Source: VGRW01 sp041498295 (GTDB taxonomy: Bacteria > Myxococcota_A > UBA9160 > SZUA-336). From it: 23,288 nt of DNA. The DNA is taken from contig JBGQIB010000062.1 in NCBI GenBank assembly GCA_041498295.1, forward strand, positions 1 through 23,288, read 5' to 3'. Of the stretch, positions 16,531 through 22,727 are shown in pieces (position 1 is the stretch's first letter; each line of letters starts with the position of its first letter). A program made the position numbers and the translations under genes. The notes beneath the pieces are model-generated. The model was not told the DNA's origin. It ran no database searches and was given only the letters and a program-made list of their open reading frames with translations.

Positions 16531-18071
16531 TGCGGCGCAGCCGCGTGCTCGCGGCGCTGGCGATCGCCCTGCTCGCGAGCCCGTCCCTCACGCGCGCGCA
16601 GATCAGCAATCCCTTCGCGAGCGATCTCACCATCGAGAAAGAGAAGGAGATGACGGCCGCGATCCACGCGCAGATTCGCCAGCAAGCGAAGCTCGTGACG
16701 GATCCGGTGCTGCTCGACTTCGTGGACGAAATCGGCGAGAGCCTCGTGAAGGCGACCGAGCCGCAGCCGTTCACGTTCCGCTTCACGATCCTCGCCGACC
16801 CCGCGCTCAACGCCTTCACGATCGGCGGCGGCTACGTGTACATCACGACCGGCGTGATCGAGCAGGCAGGCGACATCAACGAGCTCGCGGGCGTGCTCGC
16901 GCACGAGATCGGTCACGTCGAGAAGCGCCACGTCGCGCGCCAGAACGAAGGCCAGGGTCTCTCGACCTTGCTCACGATTGCCGGCTTGGCGGCGGCGATC
17001 GCCTCCGGTCAGCCGGGCGCCCTCGTCGCCGCCCAGGGCCTCAACGTGTCACTTCAGCTGAAACACTCGCGCGAATTCGAGGCCGAGGCCGACCGCGAGG
17101 GCATCGCGATCATGTCGAAGACCGGCTACGACCCCGAGGGCATGCGGCGCTTCTTCCAGCGCATCCTCGCGCAGAATCCGGGCGAGGGCGGCGGCGTGCC
17201 CGCGTATCTGTTCACGCACCCCGCGCTGCAGGAACGCATCGCGGCGACCAAGGTCGAGATGGAGAGGATCGGCGCGCCGAAGAACGTGAAGCGCGAGGAC
17301 GCGCGCTTGCCGCTGATGCAGGCGCGCATCGCGCAGGTCCTCTCCCCGGATCCGAGCGGCGCGAACCCGCTGCACGCACGCGCCAGCTTCGACGCGGCGA
17401 AGACCGATCCGCTGATGGCGCAGGCGGCCGAAGCGCGCGTCGACGGCGACGATGCACGCGCAGACACCTTGCTCGCGCAGGCCGAGAAGCTCGAGCCCGG
17501 CGATCCCCGAGTCCCTCTCGAGCGCGCGCGCATCGCCGAGGAACGGGGCGATCTGGAGGGGGCGCGCGACCAGCTCGAGCGCGCGCTCGCGCTCGACCCG
17601 AACGTGCCTCTGGTGCAGTACGAGCTCGGCTCGATCCACGCGCGTCTGGGAAACAAGTCGCGCGCGGCCTTCTATCTCGAGCAAGCCGTCGCGAACTTTC
17701 GCCCGAAGACCGCTGCGCGGCGGCGCGCGGAGCTCGAGCTGGCGCGGCTCGAGTTCAAGCTGCTCGACGAGAGCGGACTCGCCACGAGCGGCGGCCCGAC
17801 CGAGTCACACGCGTTCGAGCGCGGTGACTCCGTGAGCTGGTGGGGCGACGTGAGCCGCAAGTTCTACCCGACGAACCCGGAGTTCTTCGTGCGCTGGATC
17901 GACCCGAACGGCGCCACCGTCTACAGCGAGCGCGTCCGTATGAGCCCGGGCGGTCACGTGAGCTCGACGTTGAACACGCGGAATGCGGCCGCCGGCAAGT
18001 GGCGCGTCGAGGTGCGCGTGGAGGACACGCTGGTCGAGACGCAAGAGTTCGACGTCCGCGCGCCCGTATAG
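16530..18071 (+). CDS. Periplasmic M48 peptidase with TPR repeats (BepA/YfgC-like)
   Basis: A 513-residue secreted zinc peptidase. A signal peptide (MRRSRVLAALAIALLASPSLTRA) precedes the mature protein from about residue 24. The catalytic HEIGH is at 125-129 in VLAHEIGHVEKRH; the third zinc ligand is probably Glu184 in SREFEAEADREGI. Residues about 293-415 hold TPR-like helices (LMAQAAEARVDGDDARADTL, LERARIAEERGDLEGA, VQYELGSIHARLGNKSRA). Relatives degrade misfolded outer-membrane proteins at the BAM machinery. An extra C-terminal domain (about 431-513, beta-rich, with FFVRWIDPNGATVYSE and GKWRVEVRVEDTLVE) is not part of BepA. ATG 16530 overlaps the gcvPB stop. Confidence 0.93.
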   Translation: MRRSRVLAALAIALLASPSLTRAQISNPFASDLTIEKEKEMTAAIHAQIRQQAKLVTDPVLLDFVDEIGESLVKATEPQPFTFRFTILADPALNAFTIGGGYVYITTGVIEQAGDINELAGVLAHEIGHVEKRHVARQNEGQGLSTLLTIAGLAAAIASGQPGALVAAQGLNVSLQLKHSREFEAEADREGIAIMSKTGYDPEGMRRFFQRILAQNPGEGGGVPAYLFTHPALQERIAATKVEMERIGAPKNVKREDARLPLMQARIAQVLSPDPSGANPLHARASFDAAKTDPLMAQAAEARVDGDDARADTLLAQAEKLEPGDPRVPLERARIAEERGDLEGARDQLERALALDPNVPLVQYELGSIHARLGNKSRAAFYLEQAVANFRPKTAARRRAELELARLEFKLLDESGLATSGGPTESHAFERGDSVSWWGDVSRKFYPTNPEFFVRWIDPNGATVYSERVRMSPGGHVSSTLNTRNAAAGKWRVEVRVEDTLVETQEFDVRAPV

Positions 18072-18073
18072 CG

Positions 18074-19183
18074 GTGGACCGTCGAACCCGCGCGATCTAC
18101 GAGTCCAAGGCGCGCGCCTGGATCGCGCGCCGGGGCACCGACGCCGCCGCGCTCCGGCGCCTGCGGGAGCTCGCGGCAGCGCTGCCCGAGAGAGCGCGCG
18201 TCGCGGACCTCGGCTGCGGCCCCGGCTGGTTCGGAGAGCGGCTGCGCCGGCAGGGTCACTCCGTCGTCGGGTTCGACCTCAGCGACGCGATGCTCCGCGC
18301 CACGCGCGGCCGCGCGCCGAAGCTCGGGCTCGTGCGCGGAGACCTCGCACGCCTCCCGTTCGCGCAGGCGTCACTGGATGGTGTATGGGCGAAGAACAGC
18401 TACATCCACCTGTCGCTGCGCGAGCTCGCGCCCGCGCTCGCCGATCTCCACCGGGCGCTGCGGCCCGGCGCGCGGCTCGCGCTCTCACTGCTCGACTTCG
18501 AACGCGCAAAGCCGTCCGCGCGTGAGCGCGCGCGCGGCTGGCTCGAACGCCGCGGGCTGGGCGAGCGCAACCTGCGCGGTCGACTCTTCACGCTGCTGTC
18601 GCCCGAGTTCGCGCGCGACCTGTTCGAAGGCGCGGGCTTTCGCGCGCTCTCGGTCGACGTCGCGGAGCGCACCTGGATCCGCGCGCGCCGCGCGCACGCC
18701 CTTCCCGACTTCGTGCGCCCGGGCCTGCGCCTGCTCGTGGTCGGGCTGAACCCGTCCCCGCTCGCGGCGACCACCGGCATCGCGTTCGCAGGCGCAAACA
18801 ACCGCTTCTGGCCCGCGGCGCGCGCCGCGGGCTGGGTCGAACGCGAGCGTGATCCCGGCGAGGCGCTGCAGCACGGCATCGGCTTCACCGACCTCGCGAA
18901 GCGCGTGACGCCGAGCGCGAACGCGATCCGCGCGCGCGAGTACCGGCACGGGATCGAGCGCCTCGAGCGCTTAGTGCGCGCGTTCCGCCCGCGCGCGCTC
19001 GTGTTCGTCGGGCTCGAGGGCTTCCGGCGCGCGCTCGATCCGCGCGCGCGCCCCGGAGTGCTCGAGGGCGGCTTCGCGGGACGGCCCGCGTACCTCGCGC
19101 CGTCTACGTCGGGACGAAATGCCGCAACGTCGCTGGCGGATGTGGTGCGCCACTTCCGCCGCGCGCGCGCGCTCGCCGATTGA
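18074..19183 (+). CDS. Methyltransferase-Mug/TDG glycosylase fusion protein
   Basis: One 369-residue frame holds two domains. Residues about 1-200 are a class I SAM-dependent methyltransferase: motif I VADLGCGPGW (43-52), VVGFDLSDAML (64-74), VRGDLARLPF (87-96), then LHRALRPGARLALSLL (125-140). Residues about 209-369 are a uracil-DNA glycosylase of the Mug/TDG family: GLNPSPLAATTG (224-235, catalytic-site Asn226), NRFWPA (243-248) and the C-terminal PSTSGRN (343-349), similar to the PSSSAR loop of TDG. There is no stop or clear internal ribosome binding site between them. GTG 18074 begins two bases after the peptidase stop. The methyl acceptor is unknown. Function is inferred from family. Confidence 0.88.
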   Translation: MDRRTRAIYESKARAWIARRGTDAAALRRLRELAAALPERARVADLGCGPGWFGERLRRQGHSVVGFDLSDAMLRATRGRAPKLGLVRGDLARLPFAQASLDGVWAKNSYIHLSLRELAPALADLHRALRPGARLALSLLDFERAKPSARERARGWLERRGLGERNLRGRLFTLLSPEFARDLFEGAGFRALSVDVAERTWIRARRAHALPDFVRPGLRLLVVGLNPSPLAATTGIAFAGANNRFWPAARAAGWVERERDPGEALQHGIGFTDLAKRVTPSANAIRAREYRHGIERLERLVRAFRPRALVFVGLEGFRRALDPRARPGVLEGGFAGRPAYLAPSTSGRNAATSLADVVRHFRRARALAD

Positions 19184-19209
19184 ATGAGCGCCGCCCCCCG
19201 CGCGCTCGC

Positions 19210-19215
19210 TATAAT
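19210..19215 (+). promoter_or_regulatory. Consensus -10 box for a leaderless hibernation-factor mRNA
   Basis: A perfect TATAAT in very G+C-rich DNA, seven bases before ATG 19223. The expected transcription start falls on or next to that A. No -35 at normal spacing and no Shine-Dalgarno are visible; a TTGAAT at 19180-19185 is 24 bases away, too far. Confidence 0.6.
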
Positions 19216-19222
19216 GACCCCC

Positions 19223-19540
19223 ATGCCATTCAAGGTGAATTTCCGAGACACACCGCACTCCGAAGAGGCCCAGGGCGAGTGCGAATCGCTCGCGCAGGGA
19301 CTGCGCGCCGAGTTCCCCGAGACGTCGCGCGTCGAAGTGACCTTGGGGCATGACCGCGAGGAGTTCGAGGCGCACGTGCACGTCACCGGGAAGGACATCG
19401 ATCTCGCGGCGCGCGCGAAGACTCGCGAGTCACTTGTGATCGCGGCGCGCGAGGCGTTCCACCGCGCGCACGCGCAGCTCCGCAAGCACCACGACAAGCT
19501 GATCTTCAAGTCGCGCCGCGACGGCCACAAACCGCGCTAG
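19223..19540 (+). CDS. Short HPF/RaiA-type ribosome-associated protein
   Basis: From ATG 19223 this is 105 residues, MPFKVNFRDTPHSEEAQGEC at the start, then VEVTLGHDREEFEAHVHVTGKDIDLAARA and a C-terminal helix ending QLRKHHDKLIFK. This is the beta-alpha-beta pattern and basic C-terminal helix of short hibernation-promoting factors, which bind the 30S decoding region in stationary phase. ATG 19184, just after the fusion gene's stop, and ATG 19214 would add 13 or 3 residues. I prefer 19223 for family fit and because TATAAT (19210-19215) would place the mRNA start there. It is the last plus-strand gene in the window. Confidence 0.85.
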   Translation: MPFKVNFRDTPHSEEAQGECESLAQGLRAEFPETSRVEVTLGHDREEFEAHVHVTGKDIDLAARAKTRESLVIAAREAFHRAHAQLRKHHDKLIFKSRRDGHKPR

Positions 19541-19549
19541 CGCGGCGGA

Positions 19550-19571
19550 GCGTGGGTAGGGTGCCCACGCG
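19550..19571 (+). repeat. Intergenic hairpin repeat, copy 2
   Basis: Matches 10376-10397 at 21 of 22 positions. Arms GCGTGGG (19550-19556) and CCCACGC (19564-19570) pair perfectly around the loop TAGGGTG. It begins nine bases after the hibernation-factor stop codon. Confidence 0.75.
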
Positions 19572-19594
19572 ATCATCGGATCTCAGCCGATGAT
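19572..19594. terminator. Hairpin between convergent genes
   Basis: Arms ATCATCGG (19572-19579) and CCGATGAT (19587-19594) pair perfectly around a seven-base loop. It abuts the repeat hairpin and overlaps the last codons of the minus-strand SCP2-like gene. It has no T-run on either strand, so a terminator role for both converging units is inferred from position only. Confidence 0.4.
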
Positions 19595-19945
19595 GAAGTG
19601 GATGCGCAGGGCGAGATACATGCTGCCCTGAAAGCGCAGCTTGCCCTTCATGACCGCGGTCGGCGCCTTGAGCTCGCCGGCATTCAGCTTGCGCCAGGTC
19701 TCGACGTCCGTGGAGAGCACGAGGTCCGGCTCGGGCAGCGGGCCATCGCCGCCGTGCACTTCGCCGTCCCCGATATCGAGCCAGTAGAGTCCACCTCCGT
19801 CGCCGGCGAGGTCGAACTGGATGCGCGCGCGCAGGTTCTCGAGCTTCTTGCGGCGCTCGGGATCGGTGCGCACGGCGTCCGGCGCCCAGCTGCGGAAGAA
19901 GTCCGCGGGCGCGATGTCCGCAGGCGGCCGGGCTCGCTCACTCAC
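19583..19945 (-). CDS. SCP2-like sterol/lipid-binding domain protein
   Basis: A 120-residue single-domain protein. The SCP2 fold is suggested by IQFDLAGDGGGLYWLDIGDG, PDLVLSTDVETWRKLNAGEL and TAVMKGKLRFQGSMYLALRI, in the normal order: a beta-strand pair, the D-x-x-W-x-x-L helix and the G-K-L-x-x-x-G segment. The family binds hydrophobic ligands such as fatty acyl or sterol-like molecules; the ligand is unknown. There is no signal peptide. GTG at 19945-19943 starts nine bases after the EAL gene's stop and lacks a Shine-Dalgarno; a TAGACT box lies six bases upstream. Confidence 0.85.
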   Translation of the reverse strand: MSERARPPADIAPADFFRSWAPDAVRTDPERRKKLENLRARIQFDLAGDGGGLYWLDIGDGEVHGGDGPLPEPDLVLSTDVETWRKLNAGELKAPTAVMKGKLRFQGSMYLALRIHFIIG

Positions 19946-19951
19946 TCGCGT

Positions 19952-19957
19952 AGTCTA
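19952..19957 (-). promoter_or_regulatory. Candidate -10 box for a leaderless SCP2 mRNA
   Basis: On the minus strand TAGACT is followed by six bases and then the GTG start. Its TAG is also the stop codon of the EAL gene, so part of the match is forced. No -35 is evident. Confidence 0.35.
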
Positions 19958-21280
19958 GCGCGGGAGGTCCGGGTCGGAGGCCGCGGGCGCGGCGGTCGGC
20001 GACGGCGTGCCGCGGCCGAGGTGGAAGCCCTGGCCGCACTCGATGCCGAGCCCGCGAATCACCTCGAGCTCGTGTTCGGTCTCGATGCCCTCCGCGATCA
20101 AGGTCGAGCCCATCTTCCCGGCGACGGCCTTGAGACCGCGCAGCAGCTCCTGCTTCACCGGGCTCTCCTCGATGCCGCGCACCAGCGACATGTCGATCTT
20201 GAGAAAGTCTGGAGAGAGCTCGAGCGCCGCCTCGAGGCTGGAGAAGCCCGCGCCCGTATCGTCCAGCGCGATGCGGAAGCCCAGGCGCGAGAAGTGATCG
20301 GTCGCCTCGCGGAAGATCGGGAAGTTCGAGATCGCCTGGCGTTCCGAGACTTCGAGCACCAGGTTGCGCGGGCCGAGGCCAAGCGCGCCGAGCGTCTCGC
20401 GCACGCGCACCGCCTGGAAGTCCGGATCCTGGATGCACGTCGGCAGGATGTTGAGGAAGAGCAGCTGGTGCGGCGCGATGCCGCGCGCGTTCGCCAGCGC
20501 GCGCCGACGACACAGGCTGTCGAGCTCGTACTCGCGGTCGGATTGCTCGGCGATGCCGAAAAGCGCGCCGGGCGTCTCCATGCCCGTGCCCGCGGGTCCG
20601 CGCGAGAGCGCTTCGTAGCCGATCACCTCGCGCGTCGCGAGCCGCACGATCGGCTCGAAGACCGTGGTCACGCTCTCTTCGAGCAGGATGCGATCGAGCG
20701 CCCCGGCGCGATCACGGCGCCGGCGCTCGCGCTCGAAGCGCGCGGAAGCGCGCGTCGTCTCGATGAGCTGGCGGATCTGCGCTTCGGGCCGCTGAAACGG
20801 CCGGTGCAGCACGAAGCCGGTACCGATCGGAACCTCGGGGCGCTCGTGCAGATACGGATAGACGATGCGCTTCAGACACAGCGCGACGTAGGAGCGCAGC
20901 TCCTCGGCGAGGCGCGGCAGATCGTGCAGGAAGAACGCCGACTCCGTGCGCGGGCGCGGGATGAACACCAAGATGTGTTCCTCCTCGAGCGCTCCGGAGG
21001 TCATGAGCACGTCGTCCCCGACCTCGCGCCCGATGCGCGTGCGCACGCGCTGCGTCAGCGCGTCGAGTGCGGTGCGGAAGGCGCGCGCGCCGTACAGGCG
21101 CTCGATCTCGAGCAGCGACTCGGCATCGACCAGCAGCAGCGCGAGCGCCGACTCCTTCACGAGCTGGCTCGACAGCGTGCCGATCTGCTGACCCAAGGGC
21201 GGCAGCAGCCGGTCGCCGTACAGCGCGATCACGCGATCGTGCGTGTCCTGCTGCGCATGCGTGTCGTCGGAGTCACTCAC
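19955..21280 (-). CDS. EAL-domain cyclic-di-GMP phosphodiesterase
   Basis: A 441-residue cytosolic protein without membrane helices. Residues about 30-180 look like a worn GGDEF-type domain (VDAESLLEIERLYGARAF, then SGALEEEHILVF where GGDEF would be), so it should not make c-di-GMP. Residues about 195-425 are an EAL domain with the catalytic set intact: EAL (223-225), Asn277, Glu310 in LEVSE, Asp340-Asp341 in ALDDTGAGFSS, Lys361 in LKIDMS, Glu397 in IAEGIE, Gln417. It is thus probably an active phosphodiesterase linearising c-di-GMP to pGpG. GTG start; GAGTCAC lies within its first codons. Confidence 0.93.
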   Translation of the reverse strand: MSDSDDTHAQQDTHDRVIALYGDRLLPPLGQQIGTLSSQLVKESALALLLVDAESLLEIERLYGARAFRTALDALTQRVRTRIGREVGDDVLMTSGALEEEHILVFIPRPRTESAFFLHDLPRLAEELRSYVALCLKRIVYPYLHERPEVPIGTGFVLHRPFQRPEAQIRQLIETTRASARFERERRRRDRAGALDRILLEESVTTVFEPIVRLATREVIGYEALSRGPAGTGMETPGALFGIAEQSDREYELDSLCRRRALANARGIAPHQLLFLNILPTCIQDPDFQAVRVRETLGALGLGPRNLVLEVSERQAISNFPIFREATDHFSRLGFRIALDDTGAGFSSLEAALELSPDFLKIDMSLVRGIEESPVKQELLRGLKAVAGKMGSTLIAEGIETEHELEVIRGLGIECGQGFHLGRGTPSPTAAPAASDPDLPR

Positions 21281-21367
21281 TCGGCCGGCCTCGGGAAGTC
21301 TTTTCCCCGCGGCTAGATCGGAAATCCGCCGCCGGAGCTTGACCCGAACGGCTTCTCGCGTCGCGCG

Positions 21368-21541
21368 CTAGTACGGCTCGGGCGCCGCGAGCTGGTAGAT
21401 CATCGTCAGCGTGACGTGATTCTGAGACTCGCTCTGCACCACGTGGTGGACGCGACAGGGAGTGGCCTCGAGGAATTTGTTCACCTCTTCCTCGAGTTCC
21501 TTGGGCAGCCCTCGGAACACATGACAGCGCAGCGCCTGCAT
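21368..21541 (-). CDS. Small uncharacterised protein (57 residues) between moeB and the EAL gene
   Basis: Reading the minus strand from ATG 21541 gives MQALRCHVFRGLPKELEEEV at the start, then KFLEATPCRVHHVVQSES and VTLTMIYQLAAPEPY at the end. A strong AAGGGAAGG site (21549-21557) sits seven bases upstream. The predicted fold is beta-helix-beta-beta. Cys6 and Cys29 are the only cysteines. I do not recognise a named family, although small proteins with a FL...V.HV.QSES..VT.T..Y pattern seem familiar from related genomes. It starts 37 bases after moeB and is probably co-transcribed. The 87-base gap to the EAL gene (21281-21367) holds nothing I can support. Confidence 0.8.
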   Translation of the reverse strand: MQALRCHVFRGLPKELEEEVNKFLEATPCRVHHVVQSESQNHVTLTMIYQLAAPEPY

Positions 21542-21561
21542 TCTCGGACCTTCCCTTCTTC

Positions 21562-21576
21562 CGGTACTCAGTACCG
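21562..21576. promoter_or_regulatory. 15-base perfect dyad between moeB and the small gene
   Basis: CGGTACT-C-AGTACCG is a perfect inverted repeat with a one-base centre. It ends two bases before the moeB stop codon and lies just upstream of the ribosome binding site of the 57-residue gene. It could be an operator or an mRNA hairpin; no T-run follows, so a terminator is unlikely. Confidence 0.5.
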
Positions 21577-21578
21577 CT

Positions 21579-22709
21579 TCAGTTCGGATCGACCTCGAGG
21601 GCCCACGCCTCGATCCCCCCCGTCAGATTCGAGACGTGCGCGAAGCCTTTGGAGCGCAACAGCTCACACGCGCGACGGCTGCGTCCTCCAGTGCGGCAGT
21701 GCACGACGACGTCGCGCGCGCGCCACGGCTCGAGCTCGACGAGCCGCGACTCCAGCTGCCCGAGCGGGATGAGCCGCGCGCCCGGGATGCTCGCGATCTC
21801 CGCCTCGAACGGCTCGCGCACGTCGAGCAAGAGCAGATCTGCGCCCGCGTCGAGCTGCGCGCGCAGCGCGTGCGGCCCGATCTCGGGCTCTTGCGCCACG
21901 CCGGCGCCGGCGCCCGAGCAGAACGCCGCGTAGTCGATCGGCGCGCGGATCGTCGGCCGCTCGCCGCAGACCGCGCACGCCGGATCCTTCGGAATTCGGA
22001 ACGTCTTGAACTCCATGGCGAGCGCGTCGTAGACGAGCAGCCGGCCGACGAGCGTGTCACCGGCGCCGAGCAGGAGCTTCAGCACCTCCGTCGCCTGCAA
22101 CACGCCGATCACGCCGGGCAGAACGCCCAACACGCCGGCCTCGGCGCAGTTCGGCGCGAGCTCGGGCGGCGGTGGCTCGGGGAACAAGCAGCGGTAGCAG
22201 GGACCGCGGCGCGCATCGAAGACCGCGACCTGTCCTTCGAAGCGCATCACGCTCCCGCTGACCAGCGGCTTCTTCTGCCAGACGCAGACGTCGCTCGCGA
22301 GATAGCGACTCGGAAATGTGTCGGTGCCGTCGAGCACGACGTCGTAGTCCGCGAAGATCTCACTCGCGTTCGAGGCGTCGAGCTTCACTTCGTGAAGCCG
22401 TACATCGACGTCCGGGTTCAGCGCGCGCAGCTTGCGCGCCGCGACCTCGGTCTTGCGCGCGCCGACGTCCTCGGTGGCGTACAAGATCTGGCGCTGCAGA
22501 TTCGACGCGTCGACGCGGTCGAAGTCGACGATGCCGATGCGTCCGACCCCCGCCGCCGCAAGATACAGTGCCGCGGGAGAGCCGAGGCCGCCGGCGCCGA
22601 TCACGAGCGCGCTCGACGAGAGCAGCACCGCTTGTCCCTCGGGACCGACGCCGTCCAGCAGCAGGTGGCGCTTGTAGCGTTCCAGCTGTTCGGGACCCAA
22701 CCGGGACAT
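21579..22709 (-). CDS. moeB: MoeB/ThiF-type adenylyltransferase with C-terminal rhodanese domain
   Basis: A 376-residue cytosolic protein of MoeZ/MOCS3 plan. Residues 1-250 are an E1-like adenylation domain: nucleotide loop VIGAGGLGSPAALYL (36-50), DFDRVDASNLQRQ (62-74), Asp130 in DGTDTF, conserved Cys188, and a zinc site from Cys171/Cys174 and Cys245/Cys248. Residues about 275-376 are a rhodanese domain with active Cys338 in CRTGGRS. Such proteins adenylate the C-terminal Gly of a sulfur carrier (MoaD, ThiS or CysO-like) and pass on persulfide sulfur. No sulfur-carrier gene is in the window, so the pathway is open. ATG 22709 lacks a Shine-Dalgarno. Confidence 0.94.
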   Translation of the reverse strand: MSRLGPEQLERYKRHLLLDGVGPEGQAVLLSSSALVIGAGGLGSPAALYLAAAGVGRIGIVDFDRVDASNLQRQILYATEDVGARKTEVAARKLRALNPDVDVRLHEVKLDASNASEIFADYDVVLDGTDTFPSRYLASDVCVWQKKPLVSGSVMRFEGQVAVFDARRGPCYRCLFPEPPPPELAPNCAEAGVLGVLPGVIGVLQATEVLKLLLGAGDTLVGRLLVYDALAMEFKTFRIPKDPACAVCGERPTIRAPIDYAAFCSGAGAGVAQEPEIGPHALRAQLDAGADLLLLDVREPFEAEIASIPGARLIPLGQLESRLVELEPWRARDVVVHCRTGGRSRRACELLRSKGFAHVSNLTGGIEAWALEVDPN

Positions 22710-22715
22710 GGGGTC

Positions 22716-22721
22716 AGGGTA
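22716..22721 (-). promoter_or_regulatory. Candidate -10 box for a leaderless moeB mRNA
   Basis: On the minus strand TACCCT is followed by GACCCC and then ATG 22709. This fits TANNNT at six bases from the start. The match is weak by itself and counts mainly as part of the shared pattern. Confidence 0.3.
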
Positions 22722-22727
22722 GCGCGA

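Larger units (their letters stand above)
106..21276. repeat. Dispersed over-represented word GAGTCAC/GTGACTC (24 copies)
   Basis: GAGTCAC starts at 106, 1726, 4711, 6193, 8367, 11126, 13894, 14172, 14727, 16159, 16370, 17802, 19427 and 21270. GTGACTC starts at 569, 1141, 1230, 2024, 4611, 5462, 7039, 7529, 14270 and 17824. Eighteen of the 24 extend to CGAGTCAC/GTGACTCG. The count is by eye. Confidence 0.7.

Noticed and set aside
19184..19222. ATG 19184 as start of the hibernation-factor gene
   Set aside because: The added 13 residues have no family match, and TATAAT at 19210 would put the transcript start after this codon.
19955..21280. Active diguanylate cyclase in the EAL protein's N-terminal half
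   Set aside because: No GGDEF-type signature is present; the matching place reads ALEEEHILVF.
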